A stretch of 64,000 bases of DNA. It comes from Mucilaginibacter glaciei (lineage in GTDB: Bacteria > Bacteroidota > Bacteroidia > Sphingobacteriales > Sphingobacteriaceae). Under the pieces are notes generated by a model. It made no database searches and was not told the DNA's origin. It worked only from the letters and a program-made list of their open reading frames with translations. Positions within the stretch are counted from its first letter, which is position 1. Every line of letters begins with the position of its first letter. Where the stretch lies: assembly GCF_014773245.1 (NCBI RefSeq), contig NZ_JACWMX010000006.1, positions 62,001-126,000 on the forward strand, written 5' to 3'. The position numbers and the translations under genes were made by a program. Positions 55,467-62,625 of the stretch are shown one piece after another.

Positions 55467-56600
55467 TTACACCCTTATATAGATCTTGTTCTGATCCAAT
55501 ACTTTACCCACACACCAGCATATCAGCATGTAACTGATCGCGAATAGTAATGAACCTATCGCCCCCGGTGCTATCACCTGGTAAACCGTACTGTTGATCC
55601 AGTCGAAAAAGTTGTGTTTGCCTACCGGGATCATCCAGAAAGCGATGATCAATATCTCCGACAGGATGTAGATGGCCAGTGGGTTTTTACCTACGGTAGT
55701 GAAGAATGCCGTCCAGTTCCAGCCGTTCCATTTTTGGATCTCTACGGCGTAGATTAGGGCAGATAAGATGATGAGGTCTAACCCAACCGTATGCAAAGTA
55801 AACGGGCTCGACCATAATTTTTTACCCATCGGGAAAGTCATATTCCAGCACCAGGCAATGAACAGGAACAGGCAGCCCGTTAACAACATTTTGGCAATGG
55901 TTTCAAAGCCCTTGCCCTTTTCCTGGATGTATTTACCGGCAAAGTAGCCGCAAATAACGTTCACAATCGCGGGCAGCGTGCTCAAAATACCCTCCGGGTC
56001 AAAAGCAACATGTTCGCCATGGTACAGGTGGCCGTCGCCCAAAAGGTATTTATCCAGATAAGTACCTGCATTGGTCAGCATGTCATAGGGAGCCGCCGGA
56101 TCACCGTAAACCAGTAATATTACCTGATAACCCACCAGCATCAATATGCTCAGTGCTATGATGGTACGTGCCGATTTGATGAAGTATACAATAAGCGATG
56201 CAAACAGGTAGCATAGCGCAATGCGTTGCAGCACGCCCATGATACGTGTACCGCTGATGGGCCTTAAAACCCAGTGCCCTTCATGCAGATCGGCAAACGG
56301 GAACCAGTACATCAGGTAACCGATCAGGAATATCAATATCGCCCGCTTAAATATTTTCGCCAACACCGCGCCAGTGCTTAAGCTGTCAAACTTTTTGCTG
56401 GTAAAACTCATGGCGTTACCTACCGCGAACAAAAACGATGGGAACACCAGGTCGGTTGGGGTAAAGCCAAACCAGGCCGCATGTTCTAAAGGTGCGAAGG
56501 GGTGTGCCCCGCTGCCGGGTGTGTTTACAATGATCATGAAACAAATGGTCATGCCGCGGAAAACATCCAGCGAAAGGAACCGTTCGGGCTTTTGGGGCAT
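55467..56600 (-). CDS. Membrane acyltransferase, heparan-alpha-glucosaminide N-acetyltransferase (HGSNAT/NagX) family
   Basis: A 377-residue inner-membrane protein with about ten transmembrane helices. The family opening RFLSLDVFRGMTICFMIIVN is present, followed by PTDLVFPSFLFAVGNAM and the GTRIMGVLQRIALCYLFASL segment. HGSNAT transfers acetyl from acetyl-CoA across the membrane to a terminal glucosamine; bacterial NagX-like members are associated with amino-sugar use. The start is the ATG at 56598-56600; the longer frame begins with TTG. It precedes the YdjC-type deacetylase, so both may act on the same amino sugar. Confidence 0.88.
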   Translation of the reverse strand: MPQKPERFLSLDVFRGMTICFMIIVNTPGSGAHPFAPLEHAAWFGFTPTDLVFPSFLFAVGNAMSFTSKKFDSLSTGAVLAKIFKRAILIFLIGYLMYWFPFADLHEGHWVLRPISGTRIMGVLQRIALCYLFASLIVYFIKSARTIIALSILMLVGYQVILLVYGDPAAPYDMLTNAGTYLDKYLLGDGHLYHGEHVAFDPEGILSTLPAIVNVICGYFAGKYIQEKGKGFETIAKMLLTGCLFLFIAWCWNMTFPMGKKLWSSPFTLHTVGLDLIILSALIYAVEIQKWNGWNWTAFFTTVGKNPLAIYILSEILIIAFWMIPVGKHNFFDWINSTVYQVIAPGAIGSLLFAISYMLICWCVGKVLDQNKIYIRV

Positions 56601-56789
56601 AGTCAATAAAGGTTAATGGTACTCAGGATTATGGGTACAATATATAAATTTATCACGGCAATTAATACAGCGCTATTAAGGTTATTAAATTAATTTAATA
56701 AGTATATAAAGGCGTTTTATTCCAAATCAATTTGCTAAATCACCCTTTTAAATGCCTAAATGTTTTTAATTTTGAACTTGATGCTTACC

Positions 56790-57053
56790 ATGACCGCCCA
56801 TACGCTTGAAAAACTGGAATTGCTGTTAAAAACAGCCGGTTACCGCGTAAGGTATGAGAAAGGTAATTTTAAAACAGGGGCCTGCCTGCTGCAAAGCAGC
56901 CGTGTGGTTGTAGTAAATAAATTCGCCAACCTGGATAGTAAAATTGCATCAGTAGCCGACCTTGCCCGCACATTAGAGATAGATTATAAACTGCTTGATG
57001 AAAAACAGGCTGCATTTTTGCACCAGATAAAACAAACCCAACTGCAGCTGTGA
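56790..57053 (+). CDS. Hypothetical small protein coupled to an MBL-fold hydrolase
   Basis: An 87-residue basic protein (MTAHTLEKLELLLKTAGYRV ... KGNFKTGACLLQSSRVVVVNKF). It looks like a small alpha/beta domain without signal peptide or membrane segment; no known function. Three in-frame ATGs exist (56760, 56781, 56790); the last is chosen because the first ten residues of the longest frame are hydrophobic and unconserved-looking. Its TGA stop overlaps the GTG start of the downstream hydrolase (GTGA), indicating translational coupling. Confidence 0.75.
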   Translation: MTAHTLEKLELLLKTAGYRVRYEKGNFKTGACLLQSSRVVVVNKFANLDSKIASVADLARTLEIDYKLLDEKQAAFLHQIKQTQLQL

Positions 57054-57811
57054 TCATTACTTTTTTAGGTACAGGCACGTCGCAAGGCGTACCCGTTATA
57101 GGTGATAATTGTGAAGTTTGTTTATCTGCCGATACGCATGATAAACGCTTGCGCTCTTCAATACTGATAGAGGCTGATGATAAAACCATTGTGGTTGATT
57201 CGGGGCCCGATTTCAGGTACCAGATGCTGAGGGCTAACGTGCAGCACCTGGATGCCATTGTGTTTACCCATGAGCATAAAGATCATGTTGCCGGGATGGA
57301 TGATATCCGCGCGTTTAATTACAAGCAAAACGGCCCGGTTGATATTTATGCAGATGAGCGCGTTCAAAAAGCCCTGCGCCGCGAATTCCCTTACATTTTT
57401 GACGATAAGGGCATCCCGGGTATCCCGCAAATAAACTTAAACACCATTAGCTTAACACCCTTTGTTGTGGGCAGCGTGCACTTTACGCCTATCCAGGTGA
57501 TGCATTATAAATTGCCGGTGCTGGGTTTCCGAATAAAAGATTTCACTTATATCACCGATGCCAAGACAGTTTCTGTCGATGAAAAGGAAAAGATCCGCGG
57601 GACAAAAATACTGGTGATTAACGCCCTGCAAAAAGATAAGCATATTTCGCATTTTACGCTGGCCGAAGCCATTGCTTTTGCACAGGATATCGGTGCCGAA
57701 ACAACCTATTTTACCCACATCAGCCACCGCCTGGGCAAACATGCCGACGTTTCAAAAGAACTGCCCGCCGGGATAGAACTGGCTTACGACGGACTGCAGA
57801 TCACCATCTAA
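57050..57811 (+). CDS. PhnP-like metallo-beta-lactamase-fold phosphodiesterase/hydrolase
   Basis: A 253-residue MBL-fold protein with the PhnP-type opening ITFLGTGTSQGVPVIGDNCEVC, metal motif THEHKDHVAGMDD (HxHxDH), an aspartate in ITDAK, and HISHRLG near the end. PhnP acts on cyclic ribosyl phosphates; broad members are 3'-to-5' or cyclic phosphodiesterases. It begins with GTG at 57050-57052, overlapping the upstream stop codon by 3 bases, so the preceding small protein and this enzyme are coupled. No signal peptide; cytoplasmic. Confidence 0.9.
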   Translation: MIITFLGTGTSQGVPVIGDNCEVCLSADTHDKRLRSSILIEADDKTIVVDSGPDFRYQMLRANVQHLDAIVFTHEHKDHVAGMDDIRAFNYKQNGPVDIYADERVQKALRREFPYIFDDKGIPGIPQINLNTISLTPFVVGSVHFTPIQVMHYKLPVLGFRIKDFTYITDAKTVSVDEKEKIRGTKILVINALQKDKHISHFTLAEAIAFAQDIGAETTYFTHISHRLGKHADVSKELPAGIELAYDGLQITI

Positions 57812-57895
57812 AAAGCATTCCCAAATTGTTTATTTAACGGTTTTATTTTTACAAGCGGCGCAAACCGGTAAATTGCGGCAACCTATTGTTGCCTC

Positions 57896-58288
57896 ATGAA
57901 ACCCATTGTATACCTAAGTACCGCCGTTGAATTAATGACCGACCAACCGTTAACAGACCTGTTAACGGTTGCCTGTAAAAACAACGCGTTCAGGAATGTG
58001 TCGGGTATTTTACTTTACAGCGAGGGTACTTTTTTACAGGTTTTAGAAGGTGCCGAAGACGACGTGGATAAAATATTTAATATAATTGCGAAAGACCCGC
58101 GGCATAAAAATTTAGTAACACTGGCAGACGAGCCGATAAATCAAAGGGAGTTTGCAAACTGGTCTTCGGGCTTTACATCCGTATCCTTATCACAGGCAAT
58201 AGACCTGTCAGGTTACCTTATGCCGGGCAATAAGTTAAATTTAGATAATGGCGACAGTACGGCGCGGCTATGCTCAAAACTTTTATAG
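57896..58288 (+). pseudogene. BLUF-domain blue-light photoreceptor, C-terminus frameshifted (copy 1)
   Basis: A 130-residue single-domain BLUF protein, which senses blue light through FAD. Flavin contacts Tyr6, Asn34 and Gln48 are present, and Trp89 too, but the Met of the usual W-x-M is Ser91. The frame ends in ARLCSKLL; reading two bases later from 58267 gives AMLKTFIERNKLEIIY and a stop at 58315-58317, which aligns with the end of the second copy (ATIKAFFESNQLNISY). Deleting a CG dinucleotide near 58263-58266 would restore the frame. So it is either a recent frameshift or a sequencing error; the core photosensor is intact, and it may still fold. Confidence 0.8.
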
Positions 58289-58423
58289 AACGCAATAAAC
58301 TCGAAATTATCTATTAATTAAAAAATATCTTTTAATTGTCAAAGCAATAACAACAATTTAATTTATTCATAACTTATTAAGTTAATTCGTAGGGTGTATA
58401 TAAATAATAAAATTGCCCCTCTG

Positions 58424-58846
58424 ATGAAAAATATTGTCTACGTAAGTACCGCTATCAAGCCATTGCCCAAAGATATTTTAATGGAAATTTTGGTAACCTC
58501 ACGTTTGTATAACCAAACACACAATATATCAGGTATATTACTCTATGCCGAAGGCACATTTATACAAGTATTGGAAGGCGACGACAACGAGGTAGATCAT
58601 ATTTTCGGCCAGATAATTACTGATAACAGGCATAAAAACATTATCAAACTTATCGATGGCCCTATCAATCACCGTAGCTTTGCAGATTGGTTAATGGGGT
58701 TTTCATCTTTGGAAGAACAGGAAGCAGCAAACCTGTTAGGCTACTTGCGGCCACCGGGTAATTGGGATAATAATGGCAGCAACAGTGCGTCTGTTGCCAC
58801 CATCAAAGCTTTTTTCGAAAGCAATCAGCTTAATATCAGTTACTGA
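58424..58846 (+). CDS. BLUF-domain blue-light photoreceptor (copy 2)
   Basis: A 140-residue short BLUF protein with all photosensor residues: Tyr6 (IVYVST), Asn34 (NISGILLY), Gln48 (FIQVLEG), Trp89 and Met91 (FADWLMGF). No effector domain, so signalling must go through a partner protein. It lies 135 bases downstream of a clear paralogue that appears frameshifted. The ATG at 58424 is preferred because it aligns with the copy 1 start. The 3' end overlaps the convergent DUF3072 gene by 7 bases. Confidence 0.93.
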   Translation: MKNIVYVSTAIKPLPKDILMEILVTSRLYNQTHNISGILLYAEGTFIQVLEGDDNEVDHIFGQIITDNRHKNIIKLIDGPINHRSFADWLMGFSSLEEQEAANLLGYLRPPGNWDNNGSNSASVATIKAFFESNQLNISY

Positions 58847-59100
58847 TCGTTATCCAATCCTCTGCCGGTTTTATGTTGCAGTTCGTCAATCTTTTTAGAT
58901 GCATCGGCCTTGCTCAGGGTTTCATCAAACTCCTCCCCCGCTTCGGCAGATAATGTGGTGAGGTAGGAATGTTGTGCGCCCGTCATGGGCTCATCGCCGG
59001 TTGTCCATTCATCCGGATCCTTTACCATGTTTGAGCCTTTAATTTCATTTTGATCTGCTGCATCATCAAACAGCTCCTGATCTTTATTTTCTTCAGTCAT
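58840..59100 (-). CDS. DUF3072-type small acidic protein
   Basis: An 86-residue acidic protein. DEWTTGDEPMTGAQHSYLTTL followed by ETLSKADASKKIDELQHKTGR is the DUF3072 signature (TGDEPMTgaQ-YL-tL ... KAeAS-kID-L---TGR). No function has been established; such proteins are cytosolic and often near stress genes. Convergent with BLUF copy 2, overlapping by 7 bases. Confidence 0.85.
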   Translation of the reverse strand: MTEENKDQELFDDAADQNEIKGSNMVKDPDEWTTGDEPMTGAQHSYLTTLSAEAGEEFDETLSKADASKKIDELQHKTGRGLDNDQ

Positions 59101-59166
59101 AATATTTAATTTGTATGATAGTAACCATCATATCAATTAAATTGTTTGCTAATAAAATTAGTTATT

Positions 59167-59625
59167 TCAATAAATCCTGACGTAGCTTACCATATCGATG
59201 GCGCCACGGTAATCTTTGCCCGGGCCTTTCTGGTGCTTATCTACCCTGCCGCGGATGGTGAGCAAACGGTTATTGATCTTGGAAAAGTTACCATCTCCGA
59301 ACTGAAAAAGACCAGTATTAGTGCCTGGCAACACCAGTGCACAATCCTGCGAAAAATTCACCCATACAGACCGGCGGTTACTATGTTCGGCAAAGGTGCT
59401 GTCGTTTACCAATGCCGATAGTTGCTTACCCTCCACATACTTACCGGTAACCTCAACATATTGCTTGTCATAATATTTAAGGCTATCTACCAAATGCGAA
59501 AAAGTAATCTTTTTGTAGATAACCCCTTCAGAGCATTCGCTGGTGTAGATATTTTGTGGCCGGCTGCATGATGCCAGGGCCAAAGCCGCTATTATCCCAA
59601 CAAATATTAATTTATCCGTAAACAT
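59167..59625 (-). CDS. Hypothetical lipoprotein
   Basis: A 152-residue lipoprotein (lipobox LALASC). The mature part has an OB-fold-like pattern (YVEVTGKYVEGKQLSALV ... LLTIRGRVDKHQKGPGKDYRGAIDMVSYVRIY), which would fit a small nucleic-acid or oligosaccharide-binding barrel, but this is a guess. The start is the ATG at 59623-59625; the longer frame begins with TTG. Confidence 0.75.
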   Translation of the reverse strand: MFTDKLIFVGIIAALALASCSRPQNIYTSECSEGVIYKKITFSHLVDSLKYYDKQYVEVTGKYVEGKQLSALVNDSTFAEHSNRRSVWVNFSQDCALVLPGTNTGLFQFGDGNFSKINNRLLTIRGRVDKHQKGPGKDYRGAIDMVSYVRIY

Positions 59626-59780
59626 CAAATTGCTTTTTAATGGTCATACAAGGTAGGCATTTGCCCCTATCTCAAACCACCTTTTATTGTAAGATTATTG
59701 CGAGAATTACACGAACATTTTACACTGCGCTACCCTTTGCTTAACCTTAAATTGCATATTTTTACCACTTAACACATAGC

Positions 59781-61073
59781 ATGAAAAAGTATAGCCTCCT
59801 GATATTTCTTGCGCTGGCCTGCCTAAACAGCTTTGGCCAGATAGCGATGCCGGTAATTGATACCACACAAAAAGTAGAACCCAACCGCAAAAACAGCCCC
59901 GCCCAGCAAAAAAAGCCGTACGTTATTTTAATCTCGGCCGATGGTTTCCGTTGGGATTATGCAGATAAATACCATGCAGACAACCTGATCCGCCTACGTA
60001 AAACAGGCGTGGCGGCTACCTCTATGCTGCCTTCTTACCCATCGGTAACGTTCCCTAACCATTACGCGATGGTAACCGGCCTGTATCCATCGCACTCGGG
60101 CCTGGTAAACAATACTTTTTATGACCGCGACCGAAAAGATTTTTACAGCATGGGCAATAAAAAGAAAGTTGCCGATGGCACCTGGTACGGCGGCAGCCCG
60201 CTTTGGGTACTGGCCGAGAAACAGCAAATGCTGTCCGCCAGTTTTTACTGGGTAGCGTCCGAATCGGCCATTGAAGGTATCCGCCCTACTTACTCCTATA
60301 TTTATAACGAAAAAATAGCGATTCATGACCGGATTGCCGCTGTGGTTGACTGGCTGAAACTACCCGAAGCAGAACGCCCCCATCTCATCACCTTTTATTT
60401 CCCGCAGGTAGACCATGCCGGGCATTTATTTACGCCGGAGTCGCCGGAAGTCGCGCATGAGGTTCATTTTGTAGATTCGGCTGTAAACGAGCTAACCAGA
60501 GCCGTTAAAACTACCGGGCTTGATGTAAACTTTGTGTTCGTATCAGACCACGGGATGACGAAGGTTGACACCAAAGAACAGATCAAAATTCCGGCAGCTA
60601 TCGATACCTCAAAATTCACCATCTCCGGCGACGGTATTTTAGTGGAGTTATACGCGAAGGACAAAACATCTATACAAAGCACTTATGAAGAATTGAAGAA
60701 GGAGGCTAAAGATTATCAGGTTTATTTGAAAACCAACGTACCTGCCCGGTTGCATTACGGTGCGGCAGACGATTGGCACAATCGTATTGGCGACATCTTG
60801 CTGATACCGGCTTGGCCAAAGGTATTTAACCTGAGCAACCGTAAAACCATTAATCCCGGCTGGCACGGTTACGACCCTACTTTAGTTAAAGACATGCACG
60901 CCACGTTCTATGCCTGGGGGCCGGCGTTTAAAAAGGGACTGACCATCCCGGCTTTTCAAAATGTGGATGTTTTTAACATGGTCAGTAGTATTCTCGGGCT
61001 TAAAATAAACCCGGATGATAAGGTAGACGGCACTAAAAAATTAGCAGATGAAATTCTCTTAAAAAAGCGATAA
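59781..61073 (+). CDS. Exported nucleotide pyrophosphatase/phosphodiesterase (NPP, alkaline phosphatase superfamily)
   Basis: A 430-residue periplasmic enzyme (signal peptide about 1-20, LNSFGQ). It has the NPP metal and nucleophile motifs: ILISADGFRWDY with Asp54, nucleophile Thr90 in PSYPSVTFPNHYAMVTG, YFPQVDHAGHLFTPES, FVSDHGMT and the late GWHGYDP His. NPP enzymes cleave nucleotide phosphodiester or pyrophosphate bonds to release nucleoside monophosphates. Substrate preference (nucleotides or phospholipids) is not resolved. Followed by a small secreted-protein gene 40 bases downstream. Confidence 0.93.
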   Translation: MKKYSLLIFLALACLNSFGQIAMPVIDTTQKVEPNRKNSPAQQKKPYVILISADGFRWDYADKYHADNLIRLRKTGVAATSMLPSYPSVTFPNHYAMVTGLYPSHSGLVNNTFYDRDRKDFYSMGNKKKVADGTWYGGSPLWVLAEKQQMLSASFYWVASESAIEGIRPTYSYIYNEKIAIHDRIAAVVDWLKLPEAERPHLITFYFPQVDHAGHLFTPESPEVAHEVHFVDSAVNELTRAVKTTGLDVNFVFVSDHGMTKVDTKEQIKIPAAIDTSKFTISGDGILVELYAKDKTSIQSTYEELKKEAKDYQVYLKTNVPARLHYGAADDWHNRIGDILLIPAWPKVFNLSNRKTINPGWHGYDPTLVKDMHATFYAWGPAFKKGLTIPAFQNVDVFNMVSSILGLKINPDDKVDGTKKLADEILLKKR

Positions 61074-61113
61074 TTTTAGTTAAAAAGTACAAAGAGTATT
61101 TAAAAAAAAGAAC

Positions 61114-61614
61114 ATGAAATTATCTATCAAAATATTCATACTGCTGATGCTGCCTGTAAGCCTTTTTGCGCAGAGCAAGGTGGCACTAAAAAAGCAGGCG
61201 AACATAGTTGTAAACGCGATCATGGCTAGCGACTATAATACGGTAGTAAATTACACTTACCCCAAAGTGATCGAAATGTCGGGTGGTAAACAAAAGTTGG
61301 TACAACTGCTAACTGCAGGTATGAACCAGATGAAAGCGGGCGGTATGTCCATAAAAAGCGCAGCCGTTGGTGAGCCGGGCAAGTTTTACAAGGCTGGTAG
61401 CGAAATTCATTGCCTGGTGCCGCAAAGCATCAGAGTGGCCACTGCAACATCCAGCATTGTAGGTAATAGCAACCTGCTGGCTGTAAGCCGCGATGGCGGA
61501 AAGAACTGGACCTTCCTGGATCTTAACAAAAACACCATCCAAGCCATACCGAAGATCTTCCCAAACTTTAATAAAGATCTAAAGATCCCCGAACCAAAAA
61601 CGCCGGGTTTTTAA
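61114..61614 (+). CDS. Hypothetical exported protein, paralogue A flanking DoxX
   Basis: A 166-residue secreted protein (signal peptide about 1-20, VSLFAQ). No recognised family. It shares with the 62065-62571 protein the pattern VNYTYPKVIEMSGG, GKFYKAGSEIHCLVPQ, LLAVSRDGGKNWTFLD and a C-terminal FPNFNKDLKIPE, so the two are clearly homologous. The GGKNW...LD segment resembles a BNR-like strand. A DoxX gene separates the pair. Confidence 0.85.
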   Translation: MKLSIKIFILLMLPVSLFAQSKVALKKQANIVVNAIMASDYNTVVNYTYPKVIEMSGGKQKLVQLLTAGMNQMKAGGMSIKSAAVGEPGKFYKAGSEIHCLVPQSIRVATATSSIVGNSNLLAVSRDGGKNWTFLDLNKNTIQAIPKIFPNFNKDLKIPEPKTPGF

Positions 61615-61648
61615 CTAAACATCGGCGTATTTACATTGTTAACGAAGA

Positions 61649-62065
61649 ATGAGGAACACCAATATAGCCTACTTACTTGCCCGCATGCCCATAGCCATGA
61701 GTATGCTTGGACATGGTTTAGTACGGATACCTAAGTTAGTTAAATTCAGTGCGGGCATCGAAAAACAATTTACAAATACCATGCTGCCGCATGCGTTAGT
61801 ATATCCTTACAGCATCGTACTGCCATTTTTGGAACTGCTTACCGGCATCTTGCTGATCTTAGGTTTATTTACCCGCTTTGCGAACATACTGGGTGTGGCT
61901 ATTGTACTCAGTTTAATTTTCGGATCAACCATGCTCGAAAAGTGGGATGCTGTATTTACCCAGATAATTTATGGAGCTTATTTTGCCTTGCTCTATTTAT
62001 TTGCCGATCATAACAGGTACTCAGTTGATCAACTGATCACCGGGAATAAATCTAATTTAGTTTAA
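61649..62065 (+). CDS. DoxX-family small membrane protein
   Basis: A 138-residue membrane protein with about four helices (about 10-28, 50-72, 76-95, 100-122), of the DoxX type (MLGHGLVRIPKLVKFSAG, LELLTGILLILGLFTRFA). DoxX proteins take part in quinone-linked or sulfur redox steps, or in radical-detoxifying complexes; the function here is unknown. Its stop TAA shares a base with the ATG of the next gene (TAATG), so they are translationally coupled. Confidence 0.88.
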   Translation: MRNTNIAYLLARMPIAMSMLGHGLVRIPKLVKFSAGIEKQFTNTMLPHALVYPYSIVLPFLELLTGILLILGLFTRFANILGVAIVLSLIFGSTMLEKWDAVFTQIIYGAYFALLYLFADHNRYSVDQLITGNKSNLV

Positions 62066-62571
62066 TGAGGATCAATCGTGTTTTAATGTGCCTGCTCCTG
62101 CCTTTTCAGCTTTTGGCCCAAGATACTACTGCGTTTAAAAAACAAGCCATGCGCTATGCCGTGGCAACATTTGACGGCGACCATAAAACGGTAATCGAAC
62201 TTACTTATCCGGTATTGATAGACCTGTCCGGCGGGCCCGAGCTTATGCAGAAACTCATTACAGATAAAATAGAAACCCTGCGCAAACGCGGCGTCACCCG
62301 TTTTGACGGCACTGTAGGCTCGCCGGGTAAATTCTACAAGGCGGGGAGCCAGATCCATTGCCTCATCCCCGAATACATCATCTTTAAAATGCCTAAAGGC
62401 CATTACGCAGGCCAATCGTATTTGCTGGGCGTAAGCGATGATAAAGGCAAAAAATGGAAATTTTTAGATGTGGGCAGCATGCCGCCAAACATCCTGCATA
62501 AACTGCTGCCTGATTTTAATAATGAATTGGTGATACCCGAATCGCCAAAACCGGTTTATTTTGACGACTAA
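62065..62571 (+). CDS. Hypothetical exported protein, paralogue B flanking DoxX
   Basis: A 168-residue secreted protein (signal peptide about 1-18, FQLLAQ). It is the paralogue of 61114-61614: IELTYPVLIDLSGG, GKFYKAGSQIHCLIPE, LLGVSDDKGKKWKFLD and LLPDFNNELVIPE correspond segment by segment. It is coupled to DoxX by a one-base overlap, suggesting a physical or functional link. Function unknown. Confidence 0.85.
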   Translation: MRINRVLMCLLLPFQLLAQDTTAFKKQAMRYAVATFDGDHKTVIELTYPVLIDLSGGPELMQKLITDKIETLRKRGVTRFDGTVGSPGKFYKAGSQIHCLIPEYIIFKMPKGHYAGQSYLLGVSDDKGKKWKFLDVGSMPPNILHKLLPDFNNELVIPESPKPVYFDD

Positions 62572-62625
62572 GTAATAACCGACTGATATTTTATTAAATT
62601 GGGGTAAATTTTATCAGCCTCTTTT

